Shown one piece after another: positions 25,001 through 34,878 of a stretch of 64,000 nt of DNA. The first letter of the stretch is position 1, and each line of letters begins with the position of its first letter. Position numbers and translations under genes: made by a program. The stretch covers positions 1 to 64,000 of the forward strand of contig JACKEO010000013.1 of NCBI GenBank assembly GCA_020632955.1. Reading direction: 5' to 3'. The notes beneath the pieces were generated by a model that saw only the letters and a program-made list of their open reading frames with translations, ran no database searches and was not told the origin of the DNA. Origin of the DNA: Alphaproteobacteria bacterium. Lineage in GTDB: Bacteria; Myxococcota_A; UBA796; GCA-2862545.

Positions 25001-25006
25001 CCTAGC
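25001..25006. repeat. IS481 target-site duplication, right copy (CCTAGC)
   Basis: Perfect copy of the left duplication. In the uninterrupted gene the CTAG spans Ala-Leu-Gly codons (GCG CTA GGG). Confidence 0.9.
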
Positions 25007-27960
25007 GCGCCCGACGCCAGGGCGGCCTGCTGTTCCGCCACGCCGTCCGCGTCCGCGAGCGCCCGCGCCGCCCGCGCGAGCGCGACCCGGGCATGGATCA
25101 CCTCGCTGGGACGCCGGAGCATCTCGGCCGCCCGCAGGCCCTCCCGGGCCCGCACCAGCGCCTCCTCCGGCCGCCCCGCGGCGAGGTCGAGCGCCGACGT
25201 CCGCGTCTGCGCGTAGCCCACCCGGAACCGCGCATCCTCGTCGTCCAACCGCTCGATGCAGGCGACCAACGCGGCACGACGGCCCTCGTCGCCCGCGGCC
25301 ACGGCCGCGAGCTCCACCACGAGGTGGGCGAAGCTGGCCTCGGAGCCCTCGCGGATGCGCTCGCCCAGGCGGACCATCTCCTCGCCGAGCAGCCCGGCCT
25401 CCAGGGGGCGCCCGCGGTCCAGCTCCAGCATCGCGTGCTGCTCCAGCGCGTAGAAGGCGAAGAAGCGGTCACCGTGCAGGTTCGCCACCTGGTGGGCCTT
25501 TGCAGAGTGGGCGACGGCAGCGTCCTCCTCCCCGCCACGCCGCGAGCATCCCGAGCTGGGGACGGCGAAGCGGTGCCCCACCTTCCGCGCCAGCGCGCGG
25601 GCCCGTGCGCCATCGCGTCGGCCTGGGGCAGCCTCCTGCGGCTCCAGCAGAGGCAGCGGGCGGTCTCCCGCCAGGGAGGCCGAGCGCGCCACCGGATCCG
25701 GCGAGGCGTGCCCGATGCGCTTGCCCAGGAGTCCCGGAGGGCCTGGACACCGGCCGTGCTCGAAGCGCAGGGTGGACAGGAGCTGGAAGGCCGTGCGCGC
25801 GTGGTTCGCGGATCCGTGGTCCACGGCCCGCTCCCCCGCCTTCCAGCGTCTGCAAAACTGTACGCTGTAAGCGGCCGGCGCTCGGCAGCGACGCCACGCC
25901 CACAGTCATCTCCCGCCGCTCCACCTGCCTGGGTCCTGGAGGCGCCCGCACACCGCAGCCCCCGCTCCAGCCAAGCCTTCGCCCGGCGTTCGCGAACACC
26001 TCAGGCAGTGCCGGATCGCCTCCACGCAGGCGCGCGCGCTGCCGCAGCAATTCCCCGCCAGCTCGGCGACGCGCCAGCCCGCAGCTTCGGGGTCAGGAGG
26101 TCAGGAGTTTCCCCAGCACTTCTCTGCCACCCGCCCGTGCACTGCGGCGCCAAGGGGCTGCGGGGCGAGGTCGTCGTACACGGTGCGCCACACCAGTCGT
26201 GCGCGAAGGACACCCGTCGGTCGTCCTCCCCGTCCACACCACAGCAGCGCGTGGGCCTGAGCACGCCCAGCGTCGACCACGGCCTCCCCACATCTGCCTG
26301 GGGCCACCCGACCGGAGGCGGCCCACGTCGAAGGTGTGCTGCTGAGCACCGCGGCCCAGCGCAGCAGGTCGCGGCCTGGAGGCTGCACCGACAGCAGCCG
26401 ATCCCGCACCACCGACGTGACCCAGCGCAATGCCGCGCGCAAATCCCGCCTCGGCCCGCCCAAAGCGAGCGCCCGAGGCCAGCAGGGGATTGCCCCTGCT
26501 CATGGATCCGTCGGCGTCTGCCGTGGATCGATGGTGAAGACGATGCGTGGTGGCCAATAACGCGCCCAGCGCGCGGGCATCCAGCGGCAGGTCGCGACGC
26601 AGAGACCGGCGAGGAAGGCTGCATGGCGGCGTGCTCGGCGAGCTTCCGCCGCCGCGACCCGCGAGCATCGGTGAGCACGGGCCGGTCCGCCACGGTGCGC
26701 GCCACGTAGTGGACGAGCGCCGGAGGCCTGTCGAACCAGTGCACATCGTCGAGGGCGGAGCACCACGCCGGAGGCCCCCGCGAGCTCGGCGGCGAGGCTG
26801 GGCTGCACTGTGTCGAATAGGTGGCTGCCCCCCCCCTTCCTCGGCCTCGCCGGCCCGGAGCGGGTGGAGTCAAGGGGCCCAGCGCGTCCTCGGCCAGCGG
26901 TCGCCTGCAGGGCATCCACCCAGGCCCGTGCCGGCTTCTGCAGCTCCACTCGTGGGCCTGGACCGTGGAGCACCGCGACGCCGCGCGAGCGGGCGTTCCC
27001 TGCAGGGCGGCCAGCAGGCGCGACTTCCCCACCCAGGCCCCCGGTGAGCAGCAGCACGCGATCGTGGCCCGCCCGAGCACGGCGTCCAGGGACTCGACGA
27101 GCCAGGCGAGCCGGCCTCCTGCGCCCGAAGAGCTCCTGACCGGTTGCGCCGTGGGTACACCTCGGTACACGGCCTGGCGCCGCACGCATCGTCCCGCCAG
27201 GCTCCGCCCGATCGCGCCCGGACGGGCGGCACTGCCGTTCCAGGCGCTGCGCGGGCTGCGAGCACCTGCGCCTGGCCTTCCTCGCCGACGTGGGCTCTCA
27301 CGGCACCCAGCAGGCGGATCAGCTGGCCCGCGCGTCCTCGTCGGGTGCCAGCTCGGCGAGCACCTGCGCGTGCGGGATGGCCGATGCTGATCCTCCGCCA
27401 GATCCACCAACGCACGCCGCACCTGCACGGCCAGATCCGCGCTCGCGCTGGGCCGCGATCCATGATGTCCAGCTCGTGGGCGTCAAAAGCCGACGTCCAC
27501 CAGGTCCGCTGCCAGCGGCACGGCGCCCAGTGCCTGGCGACTTCTTAACGGGCGTCGGTAATACCGACCCCGCGCGCGCCGTCGGCGAGAGCGCCCGCAC
27601 CTCGAGGAGGTCCACCAACACGCCCGCCAGAGGGAGAGCGACTGCCGGTGGGCTACCACGCAGGTGTGCTCGCGATCGACCACCGACGCCGCGACAGCGC
27701 CTACCTGAGCGCGCCCTGCGGATCGTCGGCCTGACGCCACAGCAGCTCAAACAAAAGTGTGGGACTGGCCGCCCAGCGCCAGGTAGGCGAGCAGGCCCGC
27801 ACCTTCTGCGAGGGCGCGGCAGCGGGACCTCGACACCGTCGAGCCGCACCACCGTGGGACCCAGGAACCGATCCGGAAGCGAGGCCGCCACCACTGGGGC
27901 CGCCGAGGCCAGCCTGTCCGGCGGGCAGCGGTGCGGCCCGGACGGGACGCCCTCGGGACG
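25001..27960 (-). pseudogene. Broken SARP/AfsR-like regulator: BTAD, ATPase and TPR regions with many frameshifts
   Basis: Reading through several frames gives, in order: a SARP-type start (LGPTVVRLDGVEVPLPR, then GLLAYLALGGQSHTF and LLWRQADDPQGALR); a P-loop region (RVLLLTGGLG, then SRLLAAL) near 27.03 kb; DDVHWFD and ALVHYVARTVADRPVL near 26.7 kb; FAHD and RTVYDDLAPQP near 26.2 kb; and an intact TPR tail from 25.5 to 25.0 kb (VRLGERIREGSEASFAHLV, EGLRAAEMLRR). This is a large ATP-dependent transcriptional activator. Frameshifts are dense upstream of 25.5 kb; the IS cuts the end. Frameshifts may be sequencing errors. Boundaries are approximate. Confidence 0.7.
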
Positions 27961-27964
27961 GGGC

Positions 27965-28338
27965 TTGGCGGGCGTGATCTCGACTCGCGCCGCAGCTCCC
28001 GCGACAGCTCCCGGTGAGCCCTCCAGCTCCGCCAGGCGTCCAGTCGAAAGGATGATCCGCCTGTGAGGCGTCGAGCATCGGGCACGGGCGAGGTCGTCGC
28101 GGGCCTCCCTCGCACAGCCGCAGCGCGGTGTCGCTGTCGGCGACCAGGGCGCGGCCAGCAGCCAGCAACCGCGCAGGGCATCCGTCGCCGTGGGCGGTGA
28201 TGGGTCGTAGCTGGCGTTGCCGCGCAATTTTTCAGGGCCCAGCTGGCCCCGCGCCCGGCGGAGGTGACCGGGTTGGCTGTCAGAAGGCCAGCGCACGACG
28301 GCGTGGTCGGGCAGGCGCGCCGCGAGGCCCGGCTCCAC
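27965..28338 (-). pseudogene. Unrecognised broken coding fragment
   Basis: Frames on the minus strand keep coding character (LLAAGRALVADSDTALRL, LDASQADHPFDW, RLAELEGSPGAVAGAAARVE) but switch repeatedly. No family is recognised. It may be the end of a separate helical protein or an N-terminal extension of the SARP-like regulator. Confidence 0.35.
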
Positions 28339-28362
28339 CTCCCCAGCCGGCTGTGAAGGTGT

Positions 28363-28850
28363 CGTTAATGCGCCTCACGACGCCTGGCGGCAGCGCTGCG
28401 GCACGGAGCTCGCGAGCAGCACTTGCCCTCCTCGGTGGGGATGACGAAGGCGGCGCCCTGATCGCCGGAACAGCCACCGCCGGTAGCCGTCCCTTCCGCC
28501 TCGCGCACGGTAGAGCGTGGCGGTGCCGCGGCCGACGTGCGCACGGTAAATCGACGGTGCCGCGCCACCGTGACCGGAGCCCGTCCGCCCCCTGGCACGA
28601 TCCACCGGGCCCGGATCCACCAGTTCTCCCCGGCGTCGGGCACCACCACGCGCACGCCTCCCCGGGCGGACTTCCGCCACGCGCAGGCCGTGACGGACCA
28701 CGGCGTTGGCGGCACGAGCGGCCCCAACAGCAGCGCGTCCAGGTGTGCCGACGCGGGCGCCACCAGGGTGTCCATACGCCAGTCGCGCGGGGATGTCGGA
28801 CGACGTGGCGGAGGTCAGCGTACCTGAAGGTGGTGTGATCGGGGCACGTT
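28363..28850 (-). pseudogene. Unrecognised broken coding fragment
   Basis: Readable pieces are LDALLLGPLVPPTPWSVTAC, GGVRVVVPDAGENWWIRARW and AFVIPTEEGK across at least two frames. It lies between the broken flavoprotein and the SARP-like gene on the same strand. I cannot name the family. Confidence 0.35.
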
Positions 28851-29033
28851 GACGCAGTCGAGCAGGCCCTATCAAGCGGAGCGACCACGCCAATGCGCAT
28901 TTTAGGCGGTGCGGGGTGGAGGTGGTGTTTCAACCGGAGGGCGCGCTGACGCTCTGACTTCGCCACCATGACCCCTGCAGGCCGGCCTGCGCGAGCAGCC
29001 TGCCGTGGAGGCGCTGCGCAGCGTGCGTCACGA

Positions 29034-30237
29034 TCACGACGTCGCAGGAGGGAGGGGGGTGGGCGGGGACTCCCCCAGGCGGCGCGACGCGGCCAGGTCG
29101 AGGTGGAGGGTGGCGTGGGCGACGACGTGACGGGCATCGTCGCCCACGCCGTCGAGGAAGGTGGAGCGGGTGCGCAGGCCGGGCATGCCGACACGTACAG
29201 GCCAGGCTACGGCGTGACACCCCCACGTGGCGGATGTCGCCCCTCGACTCATACCGCATCGCGGAGCAGGATGGCTGTGCTGGTGCTCTGGTGGCCCAGA
29301 GCACCGTGACGCCCCGGCCGCGAGATCCAGGTGTGGGCACGACCCCGGACCACGGCGGCGTCTGCGCCGGCGCCCACCACGTCGGCCCAGCGGTCGATGC
29401 GGTGCATCCGACGGTGGCGCGCCGTGCTCGGCCAGGCCGTCGACGAAGCCGGCCCGCCTCCCGTCGAGGTCGTGGAGTCGGCCCACGGAGCTGCACGCCG
29501 CGGTGCCGTAGCCTGAGGTCCACTGCGCGTGGTGGGCTGGGGCGCCTGACGAGCTGCGGGAGGGCGCGGGCCGGGCGCGGGCCGGCACCGCCTTCCCGGA
29601 GGCCGCTCCTGAGCGATCGAGCCAGCATTTCGACGTCGCGGCTGCGCCAGCGACGAGGGAGACGCGCGGGTTCCCAATGGCGAGCACCACCTTCGCGGCT
29701 GTCGGTACGCAGGGCGTCGGCGAGCTGCACGCCGGTGGCGCCGAGGCCCCCACGACGAGCACCACCGCCTGGCCACGGATGTCGTGCGTCGCGGAAGCGG
29801 GTCGGGCGGAGTTGGTCGAGGCGGGGATCGGAGGCGCGAGGCGAAGGCGCGGGCACGGGGACGGTCGCAGGCGCTGGCGACGACGACGGAGCGCGCGCGC
29901 CAGGTCCCGTCGTCCGTGGCGACCAGGAAGCCCCTGCGTCGCACGGGCGCAGCACGAGCACGCCGGCCACCCTAATGGGGCGTGACGCCCGGCATAGCCC
30001 GAGTAGCCACGAGCTCGTCCTGCTCCATGTACCCGTGCTGGTCGCGCCGGTGGTGGATCCAGCCGCAGGCGGGTGGCGCATGGCGCGGATATCGTCCCCA
30101 GCGCTCCTGAGCGCCAAAGGCCTGATGCGGCTTCGCGACCAGCCACGACGTGCCCGATGCCTCGCGCCGAGATATGCGTCATGGCGAGATCGGCCTGGCC
30201 GGCTCCGGATGTATCGCACGACGTCGACGGCGCGCAT
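29034..30237 (-). pseudogene. Broken CzcO-like FAD/NAD(P)-dependent monooxygenase
   Basis: Fragments in alternating frames reproduce a CzcO/flavin-monooxygenase layout. After an ATG (MRAVDVV) comes the FAD-binding GAGQADLAMTH, then RARGYSGYAGRHAP, RGFLVATDDGTWRARSVVVA, the second Rossmann motif VVLVVGASA near 29.74 kb, and the C-terminal GVGDDARHVVAHATLHLDLA. At least eight indels of one or two bases are needed to restore the frame. Proteins of this family hydroxylate or oxidise small substrates and often sit beside OsmC-like genes. It is either a true pseudogene or uncorrected sequence. Confidence 0.65.
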
Positions 30238-30289
30238 GACGCTCCTCCTGGGTGGACGGGAGGGCATCGGCGCCCCCTGCTCGGGCTGA

Positions 30290-30890
30290 TCAGGCGGTGC
30301 GGCGGCGAGGACACGGGTAGGCCAGTCAGCACGTCGGTGACGGCCAGCGCTTTCCCGCCTGCTCGACGATCCCTGAGGGACCTGCTGGATGTCGACCACC
30401 AGGCGCATCTCCTGGAAGGCTGCGCACCGCGTCGCTCGAGGGGATGCAGGTCGATGTCGCCCTCGATGCCGATGGTGACCTCGTGGAGGGTGACGCGGCG
30501 GGCGGCTGAGATGCTCGCGATGCCGACATGATGCAGCTGGCCAGCGCGCAGCAGGAACCGGCGGCTGGGCGCTCGTCCTGTCGGCCGGTTAATGGCGGGG
30601 TGGTCGGCGTCGTAGGCCACCGCAGCCAGGGTGTGCCGCCGCCGGCGCCGGAGAAGGAGCCGAAGGCGGTGCGCGAGTGGGTGCCGTGATCCACAGCGGT
30701 TGGTGGCGCGGAACTGGAAGCGCCGCAGCAGCCGCCGGGTGCGCCGCGCGACGTGCTGATGGTGGTGGCGAGGAGCCAGTCGGGTGTCGACGCTGCTGCG
30801 AGGGTAAGTGGTCGGTTCGGCGGTAGGGTTTGGGTGGGAAGCGACGGTGACTGCCGTTCTTTCGCCTCCTGGGCGGTCCATCAGCCGGCG
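30290..30890 (-). pseudogene. Broken OsmC-like protein
   Basis: In pieces the minus strand reads AVAYDADHPAINRPTG, GIASISAARRVTLHEVTIGI, EGDIDLHPLERR, MRLVVDIQ and VTDVLTGLPV. This matches the OsmC/YhfA-like family, including the helix with a GIA-x-ISAARRV pattern, the EGDIDL strand and the terminal DVLT motif. OsmC-like proteins reduce organic hydroperoxides through two Cys; one Cys site is visible in ASCIMSASRASQP in another frame. Multiple indels interrupt it. Confidence 0.6.
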
Positions 30891-30919
30891 GAGCGTGTGT
30901 GCGCGAGCGTGTGAGCCCG

Positions 30920-32324
30920 ACATCGCTGCTCACGATTCGGATTCACCCGCCTTCTTTCCTCGATCTGGGCAGACCCCCGCCACCAGGCCGCCGCGTCCGG
31001 TCGCTCCGCGATCAGCCAGATCCCCGGTCCACGGCCCGGTGCACGGGCCAAAAGCGCCACGCCCAGACGCCCGCGAGCTGGATGGAGCGCTGGCCAGGTG
31101 TACCAGAAGGCCATCGCCTGGGTTGTTCGGAGAGAAGAGCACGGCGGTGCGTCGCTGGTTTCAGCTCGGCGCGCAGGTTCTCCGTGATAGTTTGCCGCCC
31201 CGTTGGTTGCAGGAGTCCTGCGCAGCGGCACCACCGTCCACCGAGCGACGCCGGGCTGGAGCGCCCACTGACGACATATCCCCAGCCTGCCCGCCGGATG
31301 GTGCGGACGCCAGCACGTCCGCACCATGCCACCCTGCGAGCTGGGTGCCCGTTGCGCCGCGCTCCAGCAGCGGGTGCCACACCGAGGCGAGACCGAAGAG
31401 CAGCAAGGCGCCTGCGGCAGGAGGAAGTGGTAGCCGAAGTGCCCTGCCGCCACACGCTGGCAACACGCAGCGAGCGCGGTGAGCAGGCCCAGCCCACGTC
31501 CCTGCCGTTTCGCGACGGAGCACCCTGGCGGCGAGCGCCCCAGCGCGGCGAGACCTGCCCAGGCGGTGGCAGGGACCCAGGCGCTCCCAGATCACCGGAA
31601 GGCGGATCGTCGTAGCGATCTGTCCGCCGCTGCGGAGCGCCCGCGGGCACGCCGAGTCGCAGGAGATATGCAGGCTGGCTGGGCGGTCACCCCCAGCGCG
31701 ATCACGGGCAGCGGTGCCGCTGGCGGCCAGCGCCAGAGCTCCCCTACGACACCTGACGACGCAGGAGGGTCCAGATTTCGGCGACCCGGAGAGCAGCAGC
31801 AGCACGAAGTGCGGCTTCATCAGGCGAAGATCCCGACCAGCAGCCCGTGCACCAGGGAGCTGGCGGAGGTGGGGCCGCCTGCGAGCGTACCTGCCACCCA
31901 CGGGAGGAAACAATAGTAGGACGGAGGCCCCGGCGCCGAAGGCAGTGGAGCAGGCTGGCGACGACGAGCAGGAAGGCCTGGGCCGCGGAGGAGCAGCCCC
32001 GGAGCGCCCTCGACAGGACGCCAGCAGACGCTAACCACCCGCCTGCCGCCACGACGAGCACGAAGCTGGTAGGCCGCCGTCTCCAGCCGCGCGTCCCCCC
32101 GCTCGTGACCTCGCTGATCAGGCCGGAGAACCGCAGACGGTGGGCGTCAGCGTCGATCCAGTCCACGACGCGCGCGTTCTCCACCATCCAAGCGACCGGT
32201 CACGAAGTTGAAGGCGACGTCCTGCTGACCCACGGTGGGTCTGTGCAGGGCCGCCAGCACCACGAGCACGGCCACCACGCCGAAGACCCAGGCCGTGGGC
32301 CCTGTGCCGCGGGGATCAGCCATC
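30920..32324 (-). pseudogene. Broken polytopic membrane protein
   Basis: It starts MADPRGTGPTAWVFGVVAVL just after the TPR fragment. Hydrophobic stretches continue in shifting frames: AFLLVVASLLHC, YYCFLPWVAGTLAGG, LVHGLLVGIFALMKPHFVLL, LLLFGLASVWHPLLERG, and finally AMAFWYTWPALHPARGRLGV. The family is not certain; the PHFVLLLL region resembles polytopic glycosyltransferase or O-antigen-ligase-like proteins. Frameshifts recur every 50-100 bases. Confidence 0.5.
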
Positions 32325-32326
32325 GC

Positions 32327-32765
32327 AGATCCTCAGGGCGTCGAGGGACAGCCCGTCCTCGGGCAGGTGGTCGAGCACGAGCTCGGCGGTCACGCGCTCG
32401 TCGCAACCGTGCTCCAGCCAAGAGCGTGGGCAAGGAAGGCGCGCGAGACGTCGTTGTGCTCGTCGTAGACCAGCGCGCGGGCGTAGGCCTCGGCGGCGCT
32501 GTCGAGATCGCCGGCCTCGGCGCGCACCCGCCCCAGCCAGAAGGAGGACCACGTGTTGAGGTGCGTGCTCTCCGGGCCCAGCCCGGTGATCCTGCGTCCT
32601 CCAGCGCCTGTGCCGCCAGGTCGAGCTCCCCGGCCACGAAGAGCGCCTCGCCGAGGCCCAGCTGGGCCGAGCGGTAGCCGGCCACCGGGAAGGCGGGGTG
32701 GCGGAAGGGGTCCACCGCGTCCCGCAGCGGGTGCCGCTCCCCACTTTCCATCGGCGAGCGGCCAT
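32327..32765 (-). pseudogene. Broken TPR-like fragment
   Basis: The sequence AGYRSAQLGLGEALFVAGEL then DLAAQALEDA and RALVYDEHN-like pieces reads as tetratricopeptide helices, ending ELVLDHLPEDGLSLDALRIC before a stop. It lies between two membrane-protein genes on the same strand and may be the C-terminal domain of the upstream glycosyltransferase-like gene after a frameshift. Confidence 0.4.
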
Positions 32766-32790
32766 CGGGTCCAGGCGCCGCCCTCGCTGA

Positions 32791-34470
32791 TCAGCGCTCG
32801 ATCACGGGGTGGCGCACCAGGTACACGGCCAGCACCACGCGTCCGTCGCGGACGGGGATCGCCACCAGCGCGGCGTGCTCGGGCACGCGCTCCCGAGGCA
32901 GGGCGAACCAGAACCAGAGGTCGGCCAGCACGATGTCGAGATCGCGGGCGTGCACCCGGCGCGGACGAAGAGCCCGTCCCTGATCGTGGGATGGCTGAGC
33001 ACGAGGTTCACGCCACGGTCCCCGGAACAGCGAGGCCACGCGCTGGTGGCCGGGACGCTCGCTCACCACCGCGCCGTGGCGCGCCACGTGGGCGTCGGTG
33101 AGGCCCAGCATGTCGATCGTGGTGAGGTCGGCCTGGTAGGGCAGCACGCCCGCCGCGGTGGTGGCCAGCACCACGTCGGCGTCCTGGCCCAGTCTGCATG
33201 CCGATGCTGCGCCAGTCCTGGCCTGGGTCGTCGACGGTCGGCCGCTTCCGCGGCGTTTCCACCCCTGAGCGCGGATCGGCGTGACTGTTCACGAGCCGCG
33301 CGTTGGCCACGAAGGCCGGCGCGGCAATTACCTCACTGCTGGCGGCGCCCGAAGGTGCGCGTGAGCAGCCCGTGCCCACCGCCAGCAGCGGTATCAGCGG
33401 CACGAAGCGCGTGGTACCCATGAAGCCCCGCCCACCTGGCACCACGTAGGCGCACCACACCAGGGTTGCGGCGAGCCTGGCCTTCCGCTGACCGGCCGCC
33501 ACTCGCGTCGCGCCGCGCAGGCGGGCCACCGAGGGCACGAGGAGGGCGAGGCAGCCCAGCACGGATGCGCTCGCTCTACAGCCACGTGTGCGGTCAGGTA
33601 CGTAGGCGATTTAGTGGCGGCACCCGCGACGCCAGGAGGCGTGCCCGGCTCTCGCGTAGAAGGTGCGGCAGGATGTCGCCGTAGAACGAGAGCTTCCAGA
33701 GGAGCCAGGGCGCCACGACCAGGGTGCCCGGCCCGATCAGCGCCACCCACGCCCCCGGCCCCGCACGACGGCGCCACAGCGAGGCCGCGAGCACGAGGCC
33801 CGAGGGCGTGCAGCAGCACGGCGGCGTCGAGGCGGTTGAAGACAGCACCGGCCAGGAGCGACCATGCGAGAGGCGTTGCGGCCCTGGTGCAATGCTGACC
33901 ATAGCCGCGGTGAGGTTGGCCATCACAGCGCTGAGCGGGGTCTCGAGTTCCCCGTGGCGTAGTGCGTAGGGTGGGTCACCAGCCAGGCTAAGGCGTTGAG
34001 GAGGGCGGCTAGGCTCCCGGCGCAGGGCCACCCCTGACGAGCAGCACTTCGTGGTCAGTGCGGGGCCATCGTGCCCACGACGGGACGCCGTCTCCACGTC
34101 GATCCCGGCCAGGTGCGGCAGCACGCATCAGCAGGGTCCAGCATGTTGCGTAGCCCGACCTGCTCCCCCATCGCCAGACCAGGCCTCGCCGGTGGGCGAG
34201 GTTCAGTGCGTACCGGAAGTGATCCACGCGTCGTCTCTGCACGAAGCGGTGGTGACCAGCGAGCGCGCCGTGCCCATGGTTGCTGCCACGAGCAGTGCCC
34301 AGACTGCGGCCCGGTTGAGCCGACCCCTTCCGGTGTGTCGGCAGGGGCCAGAGGGAGCGAGTCAACGACACACCGGAAGTCCGCGGAGGTCGGCGCAGGC
34401 CCGCGCGGCTGCCGCATAGCCCGCGACCGTGTCCGCACGCACCCCGCCACATCGTGCGGGAACCGCCGCC
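32791..34470 (-). pseudogene. Broken GT39-like polytopic membrane glycosyltransferase
   Basis: The pieces follow the layout of large membrane mannosyltransferase-like proteins: VDHFRYALNLAHRRGLVW, ETPLSAVMANLTAAM, a Leu-rich LNRLDAA-like region, GPGTLVVAPWLLWKLSFYGD, GGRGFMGTTRFVPLIPLLAV, and the conserved soluble end VLATTAAGVLPYQADLTTID with MLGLTDAHVARHGAVVSERP. The stop lies after YLVRHPVIER. Such proteins add sugars from polyprenyl carriers. Many indels; the start is uncertain. Confidence 0.55.
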
Positions 34471-34514
34471 AAGCCCGGCGGGACGACCGCAGCAGTGCGC
34501 GCGCGCACCTCTGC

Positions 34515-34798
34515 TCAGGGACGGCGGAGGAACTCCACCTGAAAGCGTAGGGGCCCCGACACCGGCTCGACGGCGTGGGCACGGGCCTGATGATGCCGGG
34601 TTGCGCCCGGAGCAGGTGCTCCTCGGCGGGCCCCTCGCGCGGCGTGATGCGGTACCGGAGCGAGCCCGCCTCCACCACGAGCCGCCCCCAGACGTCCGGC
34701 GCCGTGGTGTGCGCGCGTCGCAGCGCATCGGGCAGGGTGTGCTCGGTGAACACGGAGGTGGTCTTGTAGACGTGGACGTCGTCGGGCAGCGTGCGCAC
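34515..34798 (-). pseudogene. DUF1971 protein with one frameshift
   Basis: It begins with GTG after AGGAGG: RTLPDDVHVYKTTSVF, LRRAHTTAPDVWGRLVV and LRYRITPREGPAEEHLL, all typical of DUF1971, a small cupin-like domain sometimes fused to TehB-type proteins. The frame is lost after GIIRPVP, but HAVEPVSGPLRFQVEFL and a stop continue in the next frame. The break is one missing C in a run expected to be CCCC, a classic homopolymer contraction, so the gene may be intact in the organism. Confidence 0.75.
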
Positions 34799-34847
34799 GG
34801 TCGCCTCCTGCCGGATCCGTAGCCCGCGCGACCTCGGGAGCCGGTGC

Positions 34848-34853
34848 TAGACT
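34848..34853 (+). promoter_or_regulatory. Putative extended -10 (TGC TAGACT)
   Basis: TGC-TAGACT lies 25 bases before the GTG of the beta-helix lipoprotein, with GGAGGG between. The same TAGACT with CGC in front precedes the gene at 40513. Confidence 0.5.
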
Positions 34854-34878
34854 GCCGACCGCCTTCCGGAGGGTCCGC

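Noticed and set aside
24919..25824. Minus-strand frame running from the TPR region into the IS481 end as a separate gene
   Set aside because: The last residues are IS sequence; the frame is simply the interrupted host gene read into the element.
28128..32677. Several plus-strand open frames of 100-350 codons in the damaged zone
   Set aside because: They lack any family motif, whereas minus-strand pieces match known families across frame changes.
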